Origin: Haemophilus sp. C1
Lineage (GTDB): Bacteria; Pseudomonadota; Gammaproteobacteria; Enterobacterales; Pasteurellaceae
Reading direction: 5' to 3'
Assembly: GCF_001276515.1 (NCBI RefSeq)
Contig: NZ_LDVZ01000002.1
Location: forward strand, 62,001 to 126,000
DNA: 64,000 nucleotides
This document shows, piece after piece, positions 49,656 through 58,624 of this stretch. The notes beneath the pieces are model-generated. The model saw only the letters and a program-made list of their open reading frames with translations, was not told where the DNA came from and did no database searches. Both the position numbers and the translations under genes were made by a program. Each line of letters opens with the position of its first letter. The stretch's first letter is position 1.

Positions 49656-51212
49656 ATGTTAGAGAAAGAAATGATTCGCTCTAAAACAATGTGGTTTTAT
49701 CTCTTATTGGTTATTTTCTCCATTTTTACCAATATGGGGTTGGGTAATGTATTAAGTGAGAATATTCCCGTTTCAGATTACGCAATTTTATTTGTTATCA
49801 CGGTGATTTCTTTTTATTTCACCCCTTGGCTTGGGAGAATATTGATCACTGTATTATTTCTCAGCGCGCTATTTTATTGTTCTGCTGGTTTTTTCTATGG
49901 TATTCCATCTTTGGGTATTATCGCTTCTGTTTATGAAACAAATATTAATGAAACTTTGGAATACTACACAACCATTCCTTTTTGGATATTTTTATTTCAA
50001 GCTAGTTATCTCATCCTATTTGTTGTTTTAATGAAATTAAGTTTTCATGCTAAACAACAAGCATTTAAATGGCTGAATACAGGTGTTATCGGCATATTAT
50101 TAGTTTTTTCTTACAATCAATTTTCTGATTGGAACTATGCGTATAAATTCCGTTTTTATCCTGTTCTGTTTTACTCAGAATTTGATCGTATGAATGATCT
50201 GTATTTAGAACAACGAGATTTTCTAAATCAATCCGTTAATGCGCCTTCTCAATGGGATATTCAATCTTTCACGCCAAAGTATAAAAATTATATTTTGATT
50301 ATCGGTGAAAGCATGCGAAAAGATTATATGTCGTTATATGGCTTTCCATTGAAAACCACTACATTTTTAGAGCGTGTGAAAGGCACAGTTTTTGAAAACT
50401 ATTATTCTGCGGCACCAAATACGCAACCGTCTTTACAACGCACCTTGTATCGAGCAGATAAAGGGGAAACGGTTTATACGGATAATATTATTTCTTTAGC
50501 CAAAAAAGCGGGTGTGAAAACCTATTGGATTTCTAACCAAGGCAAAATTGGGGAATTTGATACGATGGCCTCTCGTATTGGTCAAAGTGCGGATGAAACA
50601 ATTTTTATGAAGCCGTTAGGTTATAACTCTAAAAAAGTTTATGACGATGAAATGTTGCCCGTATTAGATAAAGCCTTAAAAGAAAATATTACGAATCCAA
50701 AATTAATTGTGATTCATTTAATGGGTTCACATCCAGCCTTTTGCGAGCGTCTTCCGTACGAGGTTAAAAATTATTTTATTAATCAATCTATGTCTTGTTA
50801 TTTAGAATCGATTAAATATACGGATCAGTTTTTAGAAAAATTAAATTTACAATTGGTGGCACAAAATGAACCCTATTCGGTGATTTACTTTTCTGATCAC
50901 GGGCTTGCTCATTATGAGGATTCTAAAGGCTTATCATTGCATCCAAATAATCTTTATAAACAAGATTATGAAATTCCTTTCGTTATGTTTTCGAGTGATA
51001 GCCAAAAGGTAGAAAAAATAAAAACGCCACAATCTGCATTTAATTTTGTTTATGGTTTTGCTGATTGGATGGGGATTAAGGAAAAACATTTACAAGGCGT
51101 GGATTTCTTCCATCCTGATAAACAGGAAATTAAGGTATTCGATTGGAAGAAAGTGGTAAATGTCAAAGAATTGGCTGATGATCCAGCAAAATTACCAGAA
51201 GCCGTTCAGTAA
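49656..51212 (+). CDS. Phosphoethanolamine transferase-like membrane protein (alkaline phosphatase fold)
   Basis: The 518-residue protein has about five N-terminal membrane helices, then a periplasmic sulfatase/alkaline-phosphatase-like domain. Metal-site and catalytic landmarks are [40 protein letters not shown] (where the nucleophile Thr/Ser of the family lies), [14 protein letters not shown] and [13 protein letters not shown]. This fits phosphoethanolamine transferases that decorate LOS, osmoregulated glucans or other envelope glycans; the acceptor cannot be told. It is placed between ileS and lspA. Confidence 0.82.
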   Translation: MLEKEMIRSKTMWFYLLLVIFSIFTNMGLGNVLSENIPVSDYAILFVITVISFYFTPWLGRILITVLFLSALFYCSAGFFYGIPSLGIIASVYETNINETLEYYTTIPFWIFLFQASYLILFVVLMKLSFHAKQQAFKWLNTGVIGILLVFSYNQFSDWNYAYKFRFYPVLFYSEFDRMNDLYLEQRDFLNQSVNAPSQWDIQSFTPKYKNYILIIGESMRKDYMSLYGFPLKTTTFLERVKGTVFENYYSAAPNTQPSLQRTLYRADKGETVYTDNIISLAKKAGVKTYWISNQGKIGEFDTMASRIGQSADETIFMKPLGYNSKKVYDDEMLPVLDKALKENITNPKLIVIHLMGSHPAFCERLPYEVKNYFINQSMSCYLESIKYTDQFLEKLNLQLVAQNEPYSVIYFSDHGLAHYEDSKGLSLHPNNLYKQDYEIPFVMFSSDSQKVEKIKTPQSAFNFVYGFADWMGIKEKHLQGVDFFHPDKQEIKVFDWKKVVNVKELADDPAKLPEAVQ

Positions 51213-51281
51213 ATAAGATCGTGCTTTATCATTTATCGGCTTATGCTAGAATTAGCGGAATTTTTTTAATAAGGAAATATT

Positions 51282-51797
51282 ATGTCCAAAAAATCAGGGC
51301 TTTCGTTTTTATGGTTAAGTGCAGTCGCTTTCGTGGTTGATTTGCTCACTAAATACATTGTGGTACAAAAATTTGATTTGTATGAAAGCGTTAATGTGTT
51401 GCCTGTTTTCAATCTTACCTATGTTCGCAATTATGGTGCGGCATTTAGTTTCTTAGCGGATCATAGTGGCTGGCAACAATATTTCTTTATTTTGTTAGCG
51501 TTGGCTATCTCTGGCATGTTGGTTTATTTTTTAGCAAAAAATAATGCCGAACAAAAAATCCAAAATTCTGCTTATGCACTGATTATTGGTGGTGCATTAG
51601 CGAATATGGTAGATCGCGCTTACAATGGTTTCGTCGTGGATTTCTTTGATTTCTATTGGGATATTTATCATTATCCTGTGTTTAATATTGCCGATATTGC
51701 CATTTGTATTGGCGCAGGGTTATTAGCATTGGATGCTTTTAAGAGCGAAAAGAAAAAAGTACAAGATAAACAAGTAGAAAAGTGCGGTCAGAAATGA
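51282..51797 (+). CDS. lspA: Lipoprotein signal peptidase (signal peptidase II)
   Basis: LspA cleaves signal peptides of prolipoproteins in the inner membrane. The 171-residue protein has four membrane helices. The conserved motifs are [26 protein letters not shown], the first catalytic Asp in [20 protein letters not shown], and the second in [14 protein letters not shown]. The C-terminus ends VEKCGQK, encoded by an uptake signal, and its stop overlaps the ispH start by four bases (ATGA). Confidence 0.95.
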   Translation: MSKKSGLSFLWLSAVAFVVDLLTKYIVVQKFDLYESVNVLPVFNLTYVRNYGAAFSFLADHSGWQQYFFILLALAISGMLVYFLAKNNAEQKIQNSAYALIIGGALANMVDRAYNGFVVDFFDFYWDIYHYPVFNIADIAICIGAGLLALDAFKSEKKKVQDKQVEKCGQK

Positions 51798-52738
51798 AAA
51801 TAATTTTAGCGAATCCACGAGGATTTTGTGCCGGTGTAGATCGCGCCATTAGTATTGTTGAACTAGCTTTAGAAATTCATGGCGCACCGATTTATGTTCG
51901 TCATGAAGTGGTGCATAACCGATTTGTTGTGAACGGATTACGTGATCGTGGTGCAATCTTTGTGGAAGAATTAAGCGAAGTACCTGATGGCGCTATCGTT
52001 ATTTTTTCTGCGCATGGTGTATCTCAAGCCGTTCGACAAGAAGCGAAAGACCGTAATCTCAAAGTATTTGATGCCACTTGTCCTTTGGTAACTAAAGTAC
52101 ATATGCAAGTTGCGCGTGCAAGTCGAAAAGGGACAAAAGCGATTTTGATTGGGCATAAAGGACATCCTGAAGTTGAAGGCACAATGGGGCAGTATAGTAA
52201 TGAAGATGGCGGTATTTTCCTGATTGAAAAAGTAGAAGATATTGCGCGTTTGCCAATGCAAGAAAATGATGATTTAACCTTTATGACGCAAACCACTTTG
52301 TCGCTAGATGATACGGCAGAAACCATTGCTGTATTAAAGGAAAAATATCCTGCTATTCAAGGTCCACACAAAAACGATATTTGTTATGCGACAACTAATC
52401 GTCAAGAAGCGGTGCGAGAATTGGCAAAATTATCTGATTTGGTATTGGTAGTTGGTTCTAAAAATTCATCAAATTCAAATCGCTTAGCTGAATTAGCGTC
52501 TCGAATGGGGGTTAAATCACAGCTTCTTGATGATCCTTCCGATATTCAAGCGGATTGGTTTAATGATGTGAAAACCATTGGGATTACAGCTGGCGCGTCT
52601 GCACCAGAAGAATTAGTCCAATCGATTATTTCCCGCTTAAAAGAGTTTGGTGCGGATACTATAGAAGAGCTGCAAGGTTTAGAAGAAAATATGTTCTTTG
52701 AAGTTCCAAAAGAGCTGAGAATAAAAGAAGTTAACTAA
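51794..52738 (+). CDS. ispH: 4-hydroxy-3-methylbut-2-enyl diphosphate reductase
   Basis: IspH is the last enzyme of the MEP isoprenoid pathway, a 4Fe-4S reductase making IPP and DMAPP. The 314-residue protein has three cluster cysteines in [21 protein letters not shown] and [11 protein letters not shown], plus the active-site Glu and Thr in [12 protein letters not shown]. The ATG at 51794 overlaps the lspA stop, implying coupling. The start [14 protein letters not shown] is standard. In E. coli fkpB lies between lspA and ispH; here it is absent. Confidence 0.96.
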   Translation: MKIILANPRGFCAGVDRAISIVELALEIHGAPIYVRHEVVHNRFVVNGLRDRGAIFVEELSEVPDGAIVIFSAHGVSQAVRQEAKDRNLKVFDATCPLVTKVHMQVARASRKGTKAILIGHKGHPEVEGTMGQYSNEDGGIFLIEKVEDIARLPMQENDDLTFMTQTTLSLDDTAETIAVLKEKYPAIQGPHKNDICYATTNRQEAVRELAKLSDLVLVVGSKNSSNSNRLAELASRMGVKSQLLDDPSDIQADWFNDVKTIGITAGASAPEELVQSIISRLKEFGADTIEELQGLEENMFFEVPKELRIKEVN

Positions 52739-52742
52739 TCTT

Positions 52743-52779
52743 AAGGGCTTGTCGTAAATGATAAGCCCTTTGTTTTTTC
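52743..52779 (+). terminator. Terminator of lspA-ispH
   Basis: AAGGGCTT (52743-52750) pairs with AAGCCCTT (52763-52770), followed by TGTTTTTT. Confidence 0.85.
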
Positions 52780-52794
52780 ATGCAAATTAAGAAT

Positions 52795-52816
52795 TTTTGC
52801 GATCTGAATCGCAGAA
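52795..52816 (+). promoter_or_regulatory. Competence regulatory element upstream of comE1
   Basis: TTTTGCGATC-TGA-ATCGCAGAA is a near-perfect dyad with the T-G-C-G-A core of Sxy-dependent CRP sites. It is about 95 bp upstream of the comE1 start and abuts an uptake signal at 52814-52822. Confidence 0.82.
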
Positions 52817-52908
52817 GTGCGGTAAGAATCTTGAGCGTTTTCTTGAAAGCATAAAAAATGACTGTGTTGATATGCTCGTCAACATGTTCATATTAAAAGG
52901 AAACCTCT

Positions 52909-53256
52909 ATGAAATTAATGAAAACATTATTTACTTCAGTTGTATTGTGTGGCGCTCTGGTTGCCTCTTCGGCTTTTGCTGAGGAAAAAACTGCAGAGCA
53001 GGCTGTTCAACCTGTTGTGGCTACTCAAACTGAGGCTCAAGTTGCACCGGCTACTGTGAGCGATAAATTGAATATCAATACGGCAACCGTTAGTGAAATT
53101 CAAAAAGCCTTAACAGGAATCGGTGCGAAAAAAGCAAAAGCGATAGTGCAATATCGTGAAAAACACGGTAATTTCACGAGTGCTGAACAACTATTAGAAG
53201 TGCAAGGGATTGGTAAAGCAACGCTTGAAAGAAACCGTGATCGAATTACTTTTTAA
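52909..53256 (+). CDS. comE1: Periplasmic helix-hairpin-helix DNA-binding protein ComE1
   Basis: The 115-residue precursor has a Sec signal peptide (ending SSAFAEE) and a Glu/Ala/Thr-rich linker. A C-terminal ComEA-type HhH domain reads KLNINTATVSEIQKALTGIG ... LLEVQGIGKATLERNRDRITF. ComEA-like proteins bind incoming DNA in the periplasm and ratchet it in during transformation. The CRE upstream places it in the competence regulon. Ribosome site AAAGGAAACCTCT fits the ATG at 52909. A 62-bp copy of its tail and terminator recurs at 53915. Confidence 0.9.
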   Translation: MKLMKTLFTSVVLCGALVASSAFAEEKTAEQAVQPVVATQTEAQVAPATVSDKLNINTATVSEIQKALTGIGAKKAKAIVQYREKHGNFTSAEQLLEVQGIGKATLERNRDRITF

Positions 53257-53302
53257 TTTTAAAACCGCTTATGAATGCCCTGTTTTACAGGGCTTTTTTA
53301 TT
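53241..53302 (+). repeat. Direct repeat copy 1: comE1 tail plus terminator
   Basis: The 62-bp sequence starts TCGAATTACTTTTTAATTTT and ends GGGCTTTTTTATT. It is identical to 53915-53976 except for two bases (53247 T versus C, 53274 A versus G). It covers the last codons of comE1 (RITF-stop) and its terminator hairpin. Confidence 0.9.
53277..53300 (+). terminator. Terminator of comE1
   Basis: GCCCTGT (53277-53283) and ACAGGGC (53287-53293) form the stem, followed by a run of seven T with one A. The minus-strand DUF305 gene ends inside this hairpin (its TAA is 53285-53287). Confidence 0.85.
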
Positions 53303-53662
53303 GTGCACTTTAAGCCATTTTTGCATTTGTTCAATTTCCGCTTGTTGTGCGTTAATAATATTCTCAGCAAGCTTACGCATCTCAGGATCTTTTCCGTATT
53401 TTAATTCAACTTCCGCCATTTTTACTGCGCCAATATGGTGTGGCAACATACCTGCTGCAAAAGCAACATCAGGATCTTTATATTGCATGGCTGCCATCAT
53501 GTTTTGGTGCATTTGATTCATACCTTGCATTAATTCTTGTTGCATTGCAGAATCTGTCGGCATTGGCATATTCATGTGTGCTTGATGCGGTTGTTCATTA
53601 GCTTGGGCACAAATTGAAACTGCAGCAGCGCTAAGTGTGATAAAAGTCATAAGTTTTTTCAT
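53285..53662 (-). CDS. Secreted DUF305 protein, probable copper-related
   Basis: The 125-residue precursor has a Sec signal peptide (MKKLMTFITLSAAAVSICAQA) and a Met/His-rich mature N-terminus (HQAHMNMPMPTDSAMQQ), followed by MNQMHQNMMAAM. The DUF305 core is AAGMLPHHIGAVKMAEVELK and ENIINAQQAEIEQMQKWL, with conserved His pair and Met residues typical of metal-binding periplasmic four-helix bundles. Its promoter has MerR/CueR-type architecture, which supports copper-responsive expression. It is convergent with comE1 and terminates within that gene's terminator. It lies between direct repeats, next to a truncated rdgB, so it was probably acquired. No uptake signal is inside. Confidence 0.85.
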   Translation of the reverse strand: MKKLMTFITLSAAAVSICAQANEQPHQAHMNMPMPTDSAMQQELMQGMNQMHQNMMAAMQYKDPDVAFAAGMLPHHIGAVKMAEVELKYGKDPEMRKLAENIINAQQAEIEQMQKWLKVHNKKAL

Positions 53663-53696
53663 GTTTTTCTCCTATGTGATAACTGAATGAGCACGA

Positions 53697-53727
53697 ATCA
53701 TAAACCTTAACCTAAGGTTAAGGTCAA
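53697..53727 (-). promoter_or_regulatory. MerR-family (CueR-like) promoter of the DUF305 gene
   Basis: On the minus strand a -35 TTGACC (53722-53727) and a -10 TATGAT (53697-53702) are 19 bp apart, longer than the normal 17. The spacer holds a perfect palindrome, ACCTTAACC-TTA-GGTTAAGGT (53704-53724). Overlong spacing with a spacer dyad is the hallmark of promoters activated by MerR-family metal or redox sensors. No MerR-type gene is in the window, so the regulator would act from elsewhere. Confidence 0.75.
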
Positions 53728-53769
53728 TACTTATTCCGAAAATTTTTGGTGAGATATTAAAATAAGACA

Positions 53770-53914
53770 ATGTTTGATATGAGGAACAGAATTACGAAGC
53801 AAAGATTTGTACTTGCCACGGGCAATAAAGGCAAAGTAAAAGAAATGGCAGATGTGTTAGCTGATTTCGGTTTTGAAGTCATTGCTCAGACAGATTTAGG
53901 CATTGAAAGCCGAA
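53770..53914 (+). pseudogene. rdgB: rdgB 5' fragment (dITP/XTP pyrophosphatase), truncated
   Basis: The frame from 53770 or 53779 reads [20 protein letters not shown] and continues [16 protein letters not shown]. This matches the first 40-odd residues of RdgB/HAM1 (E. coli VVLATGNVGKVRELASLLSD). After IES the sequence switches abruptly into the copy-2 repeat of the comE1 tail, and all catalytic sequence beyond (SAEETG, LKARH and so on) is missing. It is therefore a non-functional fragment; an intact rdgB presumably exists elsewhere in the genome. Confidence 0.85.
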
Positions 53915-53976
53915 TCGAATCACTTTTTAATTTTAAAACCGCTTATGGATGCCCTGTTTTACAGGGCTTTTTTATT
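53915..53976 (+). repeat. Direct repeat copy 2: displaced comE1 tail plus terminator
   Basis: This 62-bp copy matches 53241-53302 at 60 of 62 positions. It still encodes RITF-stop in one frame (CGAATCACTTTTTAA) and carries the same GCCCTGT/ACAGGGC hairpin and T-run. It joins directly to the rdgB fragment and precedes the thiamine riboswitch. Confidence 0.9.
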
Positions 53977-54057
53977 TTTTCAGAAAGAAAATGTAGAAAG
54001 TTTATTTCTTTTTAAAAATCCGTTGGCAATCTTAGTAAATTTTAATACACTAAAAAG

Positions 54058-54130
54058 CCTAGTCGGGGTGCAATATGCTGAGATCATACCCGTGAACCTG
54101 AAACAGTTAATACTGACGTAGGAAACTAGG
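54058..54130 (+). ncRNA. TPP riboswitch (THI element)
   Basis: The conserved THI-box blocks appear in order: GGGGTGC, GCTGAGAT, ACCCGTGAACCTGA, AGTTAATACTGACGTAGGAAA. Closing stem P1 is CCTAG (54058-54062) with CTAGG (54126-54130). It lies about 60 bp upstream of thiB, so thiamine pyrophosphate is expected to shut off the transporter operon. Confidence 0.95.
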
Positions 54131-54192
54131 AATACAACCTTATCTCCTTCCCGTCATTATTGCTGCCTTTTGATATAAATAAGGATGTAATA

Positions 54193-55191
54193 ATGAAACT
54201 TCTTAAATTAACCTTAATTTCTACCGCACTTTTTTCCGCCGCTGCATTAGCTCAATCACAACAAAGTGTGAATGTATATAGCTATGATTCTTTTACTTCT
54301 GAGTGGGGCGCAGGTCCAAAAGTAAAACAAGATTTTGAAAAAGCGCACCCACAATGCACTATTAATTTTACCCCTTTTGAAAGTGGTGGCGTGTTGCTCA
54401 ACCGTGTTCGTTTGGAAGGAAAGAAAACAAAAGCGGATATTGTGCTAGGTTTAGATAACTTTGTTTTAGAACAAGCTGAAAAAACTGGTATTTTTGCGCC
54501 AAATAACGTGGATTTAACTCAGCTTGATTTACCAACAAAATGGGCGAATAAAACATTCTTGCCTTTCGATTTCGGTAACTATGCTTTTGTGTATGACAAA
54601 ACTAAATTACAAAATCCGCCAGAAAGTTTGAAAGAATTGGTTGAACGCCAAGATATCCGTGTAATTTATCAAGATCCTCGCACCAGCAGTGTGGGTCGTG
54701 GTTTGTTGGTTTGGATGAATGCCATTTACTCTGCCGATAAAATTCAATCCGCTTGGAAAGAGTTGGATAAGCATACGGTAACAGTGGGTAAAGGTTGGTC
54801 GGATACTTATGGTGCATTCTTAAAAGGCGAAGCTGATTTAGTGTTAAGTTACAGTACATCGCCACTTTATCACCAACTTTTTGAGAAAAAAGATAATTAT
54901 GCAGCGACAGATTTTGCGGAAGGGCATATAACCCAAGTGGAATTAGCGGCTCGAGTCGCAAACCATCCAAATCAATGTGCGGATGATTTTATGGCATTTT
55001 TAATTTCACCTACGGCACAAAAACATATTGTGACAGCCAATATTATGTTGCCAGTTATTCAAGGTGAAATTGAACCGCACTTTGATGCGCTTAAAGCTCA
55101 ACAAAAAACTCAAACTCCAATCAATCCAATGGTGAATGCCGAACAATTAAAAAATTGGATTAGTACTTGGCAAACCACATTAACAAAATAG
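54193..55191 (+). CDS. thiB: Thiamine-binding periplasmic protein of ABC transporter
   Basis: ThiB (TbpA) captures thiamine and its phosphates in the periplasm. The 332-residue precursor has a signal peptide (MKLLKLTLISTALFSAAALA). The mature protein begins QSQQSVNVYSYDSFTSEWGA and has GPKVKQDFEKAHPQCTINF, FDFGNYAFVYDK, DPRTSSVGRGLLVWMN and VGKGWSDTYGAFLKGEADLV, all typical of the family. I chose 54193 (AAGGATGTAATA upstream); a longer start at 54160 adds no signal sequence. It is controlled by the TPP riboswitch. Confidence 0.95.
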   Translation: MKLLKLTLISTALFSAAALAQSQQSVNVYSYDSFTSEWGAGPKVKQDFEKAHPQCTINFTPFESGGVLLNRVRLEGKKTKADIVLGLDNFVLEQAEKTGIFAPNNVDLTQLDLPTKWANKTFLPFDFGNYAFVYDKTKLQNPPESLKELVERQDIRVIYQDPRTSSVGRGLLVWMNAIYSADKIQSAWKELDKHTVTVGKGWSDTYGAFLKGEADLVLSYSTSPLYHQLFEKKDNYAATDFAEGHITQVELAARVANHPNQCADDFMAFLISPTAQKHIVTANIMLPVIQGEIEPHFDALKAQQKTQTPINPMVNAEQLKNWISTWQTTLTK

Positions 55192-55195
55192 TTTG

Positions 55196-56812
55196 ATGTT
55201 TTCGTTATTTAATCATCCACAACTCCGCCCTCGTCATTATGTGGGCGGCGTTGTTGTCATTAGCTTTATTACTCTTTTTTATGGTAGCGCCTTAAGTTCG
55301 ATCTTTGCATTGGGTGATGAATTGCAATGGCGATCTTGGTTCACGGATGATTACCTACAGCATCTGATTTTTTTCAGTTTTGGGCAAGCCTTACTTTCTA
55401 CCGTTTTATCTATTTTTTTTGGTCTGCTCCTCGCTCGAGCATTGTTTTATCAACCATTCTCAGGAAAAAAGTGGCTATTAAAATTAATGTCGCTGACCTT
55501 TGTTTTACCTGTTTTAGTGGCAATTTTTGGTTTGATCGGTATTTATGGTTCAAGCGGTTGGTTAGCTTGGTTTGCTAACTTTTTGGGAATGTCGTGGCAG
55601 AGTCATATTTACGGACTCTCGGGTATTTTAATTGCCCATCTTTTTTTCAATATTCCACTGGCTGCGCAACTTTTCTTACAAAGTTTGCAAAGTATCCCTT
55701 ATCAGCAACGTCAGCTTGCCGCGCAACTCAATTTACAAGGCTGGCAATTCGTGAAATTAGTGGAGTGGCCCGTTTTTCGTCAGCAATGTTTGCCTACATT
55801 CAGCTTGATTTTTATGCTTTGCTTCACCAGTTTTACCGTTGTTCTTACACTAGGCGGTGGGCCTCAATATACAACATTAGAAACCGCAATCTACCAAGCG
55901 ATTTTATTTGAATTTGATTTGCCAAAAGCAGCACTTTTTGCCATGTTGCAATTTATATTTTGCTTAGTTTTATTCAGCTTAACATCGCGTTTCTCACCCT
56001 CTAATCAAAATGGCTTGAGTAATAGTAATCCTTGGTTTGAGAAGCCTAAAAGTGCGGTCAAAATTTTCCATATTTTTGTCTTACTTATTTTTGTATTTTT
56101 CCTTTTTTCGCCAGTATTGAACATTCTTATCAGCGCATTGAGTTCACCAAGTTTGCTCTCAGTTTGGCATAATTCTCAGCTCTGGCGTGCGTTAGGTTAT
56201 TCGCTTTCTATCGCGCCCTTATCCGCATTACTTGCATTAACGATGGCAATCGCCTTATTGCTTTTATCACGCCGTTTAGAATGGTTGCATTATCAGAAAA
56301 TCGCTCAATTTATTATTAATGCTGGAATGGTGATTTTGGCAATCCCGATTTTAGTACTTGCGATGGGATTATTTTTATTATTACAAGAGCGTGATTTTTC
56401 GAATATTGATTTATTTGCCATTGTTGTATTTTGCAATGCGTTAAGTGCAATGCCTTTTGTTTTACGTATTTTGAGCGCACCTTTTCATAACAATATGCGT
56501 TATTACGAAAATCTGTGTAATAGTCTGGGAATTGTGGGTTGGCAACGTTTTTCTCTGATTGAGTGGCAAACTTTACGTGTACCATTGCGCTATACTTTTG
56601 CTTTAGCCTTGGCGCTATCTTTAGGGGATTTTACGGCTATTGCGTTGTTTGGCAATCAAGAGTTTACTTCCCTACCGCACTTGTTATATCAGCAGCTAGG
56701 GAATTACCGTAATCAAGATGCCGCTGTAACCGCAGGGATTCTATTATTGCTTTGTGGCATATTGTTTGCCTTTATTCACACATATAGGGATGCCGATGAT
56801 TTATCTAAATAA
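55196..56812 (+). CDS. thiP: Thiamine ABC transporter permease
   Basis: ThiP is the fused inner-membrane permease of the thiamine importer. The 538-residue protein carries about 12 helices in two BPD-type permease halves. Each half has an EAA-like loop: [20 protein letters not shown] (first) and [22 protein letters not shown] (second). It starts five bases after thiB and overlaps thiQ by 17 bp. A TTG at 55193 is a less likely start. Uptake signals lie at about 56050 and 56693. Confidence 0.93.
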   Translation: MFSLFNHPQLRPRHYVGGVVVISFITLFYGSALSSIFALGDELQWRSWFTDDYLQHLIFFSFGQALLSTVLSIFFGLLLARALFYQPFSGKKWLLKLMSLTFVLPVLVAIFGLIGIYGSSGWLAWFANFLGMSWQSHIYGLSGILIAHLFFNIPLAAQLFLQSLQSIPYQQRQLAAQLNLQGWQFVKLVEWPVFRQQCLPTFSLIFMLCFTSFTVVLTLGGGPQYTTLETAIYQAILFEFDLPKAALFAMLQFIFCLVLFSLTSRFSPSNQNGLSNSNPWFEKPKSAVKIFHIFVLLIFVFFLFSPVLNILISALSSPSLLSVWHNSQLWRALGYSLSIAPLSALLALTMAIALLLLSRRLEWLHYQKIAQFIINAGMVILAIPILVLAMGLFLLLQERDFSNIDLFAIVVFCNALSAMPFVLRILSAPFHNNMRYYENLCNSLGIVGWQRFSLIEWQTLRVPLRYTFALALALSLGDFTAIALFGNQEFTSLPHLLYQQLGNYRNQDAAVTAGILLLLCGILFAFIHTYRDADDLSK

Positions 56813-57443
56813 TGTGATTTTGAATGATAAAACCTTACCGATGTGCTTTAATTTGAGCGTAAATGCTGGCGAACGTGTTGCAATTATTGGCGAAAGTGGA
56901 GCGGGGAAAAGTACGTTATTGAATTTAATCGCTGGATTTGAATTTCCTCATCAAGGAGAAATTTGGTTAAACGATAAAAATCATACGCGTAGTGCGCCTT
57001 ATGAACGACCAGTTTCGATGCTATTTCAAGAAAATAATTTATTTCCTCATTTAACCGTACAGCAAAATCTTGCGTTGGGTTTAAAACCCTCTTTAAAATT
57101 AACCGCACTTGAACAGGAAAAAATTGAACAGGTCGCTTGTTCTGTAGGATTGGGCAGTTATTTACAACGTTTACCGAATTTTCTTTCAGGGGGGCAAAAA
57201 CAACGAGTGGCATTGGCGCGTTGTTTGTTGAGAGATAAACCCATCTTGTTATTAGATGAGCCTTTTTCCGCATTAGATCAGAAACTTCGTGTAGAAATGC
57301 TTGCTTTAATTGCCAAACTTTGTGATGAGAAAGATCTGACGTTGTTACTTGTTACTCACCAACCATCAGAATTAGTTGGTACGATAGATCGAGTATTGCT
57401 GGTGGAGAATGGTCAGATAAGTCAATTGCAAAAAGAGACGTAA
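56796..57443 (+). CDS. thiQ: Thiamine ABC transporter ATP-binding protein
   Basis: ThiQ hydrolyses ATP to power thiamine import. The 215-residue protein has Walker [11 protein letters not shown]-loop [10 protein letters not shown], signature [15 protein letters not shown], Walker [15 protein letters not shown] and switch His in LVTHQPSE. I prefer the ATG at 56796 ([16 protein letters not shown]), with AGGGATGCCG just upstream; 56790 is also possible, and a start at 56754 would lie deep in thiP. Confidence 0.94.
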   Translation: MIYLNNVILNDKTLPMCFNLSVNAGERVAIIGESGAGKSTLLNLIAGFEFPHQGEIWLNDKNHTRSAPYERPVSMLFQENNLFPHLTVQQNLALGLKPSLKLTALEQEKIEQVACSVGLGSYLQRLPNFLSGGQKQRVALARCLLRDKPILLLDEPFSALDQKLRVEMLALIAKLCDEKDLTLLLVTHQPSELVGTIDRVLLVENGQISQLQKET

Positions 57444-57563
57444 AATTATATAGATTTTATAACCGATGAATCTATTCACTGGCTATCGATACTAGCCTAT
57501 ACACTGAATAAAAATAAGATACAAAAATGCGGTGATTATTCACCGCACTTTCAAAGGAAAAAT

Positions 57564-58568
57564 ATGTTAACTGAAAAACTACAAATTAACTCTATTACAC
57601 CACATCCAAGCGTTGAATATTGGTCTGTTTGCAAAGTTGAGGCGTTATTTGAAACGCCATTTTTGGAATTGGTTTACCGCGCTGCGCAAGTTCATCGCAA
57701 GCATTTTAATCCTCAAGCGATTCAGTTATCCACGTTAATGTCTATCAAAACGGGTGGATGCCCAGAAGATTGTGGTTATTGCCCTCAATCAGCCCGTTAT
57801 CATACTGGCGTACAAAATCAGCAGTTATTAGATGTTGATGAGATCGTAGCGAAAGCAAAAATTGCGAAAGCGCGTGGAGCGGGGCGTTTTTGTATGGGCG
57901 CAGCTTGGCGAGGCCCTAAGCCAAAAGATATTGAGAAAGTCACAGAAATTATTAAAGCAGTGAAATCGCTCGGTTTAGAAACTTGCGGTACTTTTGGTTT
58001 ATTGCAAGATGGTATGGCGGAAGATTTAAAAGAAGCTGGATTAGATTATTACAATCATAATCTTGATACCGCACCAGAACATTATGCAGAAGTGATTGGT
58101 ACTCGTCGTTTTGATGATCGTCTTAGCACGTTAGGAAAAGTACGCAAAGCTGGGTTAAAAGTGTGTTGTGGCGGCATTGTGGGAATGAATGAAACCCGCA
58201 AAGAACGGGCTGGATTAATCGCGAGCCTTGCAAATCTTGATCCGCAACCTGAATCGGTGCCGATTAATCAACTCGTTAAGGTTGAAGGTACACCGTTAGC
58301 TGATGCGGAAGAATTAGATTGGACTGAATTTGTGCGAACAATTGCCGTTGCACGTATTACCATGCCAAAAAGTTATGTTCGCCTTTCTGCAGGCCGTAGT
58401 GGTATGAGTGAAGAAATGCAAGCGATGTGTTTTATGGCGGGTGCAAATTCAATTTTCTATGGTGATAAATTACTTGTCACGGGCAATCCAGAAGAAGATG
58501 GCGATCAGTTATTAATGGCAAAATTAGATTTAGAGCCAGAAAATGCAGAAAATAAAAAAGCTTCTTGA
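57564..58568 (+). CDS. bioB: Biotin synthase
   Basis: BioB inserts sulfur into dethiobiotin, the last step of biotin synthesis. The 334-residue radical SAM protein has the cluster motif in [19 protein letters not shown]. Further cysteines are the cluster ligands in [20 protein letters not shown] and KVCCGGIVG, and the arginine is in [10 protein letters not shown]. Its last codons (KKAS-stop) form part of a minus-strand terminator. An uptake signal lies immediately upstream of the ribosome site (57541-57549). Confidence 0.96.
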   Translation: MLTEKLQINSITPHPSVEYWSVCKVEALFETPFLELVYRAAQVHRKHFNPQAIQLSTLMSIKTGGCPEDCGYCPQSARYHTGVQNQQLLDVDEIVAKAKIAKARGAGRFCMGAAWRGPKPKDIEKVTEIIKAVKSLGLETCGTFGLLQDGMAEDLKEAGLDYYNHNLDTAPEHYAEVIGTRRFDDRLSTLGKVRKAGLKVCCGGIVGMNETRKERAGLIASLANLDPQPESVPINQLVKVEGTPLADAEELDWTEFVRTIAVARITMPKSYVRLSAGRSGMSEEMQAMCFMAGANSIFYGDKLLVTGNPEEDGDQLLMAKLDLEPENAENKKAS

Positions 58569-58581
58569 ATATCAAGAAGCT
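58549..58581 (-). terminator. Terminator of the lipoprotein cassette, inside the end of bioB
   Basis: AGCTTCTTGA (58559-58568) pairs with TCAAGAAGCT (58572-58581). On the minus strand it is followed by TTTTTTATTTTC, a strong T-run. It therefore acts on transcripts from the csgG-like/DUF4810/DUF799 operon, though it is encoded by the last codons of bioB. Confidence 0.75.
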
Positions 58582-58590
58582 AATTATTTA

Positions 58591-58624
58591 AGGGGTTGAT
58601 GTAGATTAGCCCCTAACTTTTTTA
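58591..58624 (+). terminator. Terminator of bioB
   Basis: AGGGGTT (58591-58597) pairs with AGCCCCT (58608-58614, one G-T wobble), followed by AAC and a T-run. It overlaps the last codons of the convergent DUF799 gene. Confidence 0.75.

Noticed and set aside
53770..54015. 81-residue ORF as a functional new protein
   Set aside because: The first 40-odd residues are RdgB and the rest is the translated comE1 tail repeat and terminator. It is a chimera formed by the junction, not a functional gene in its own right.
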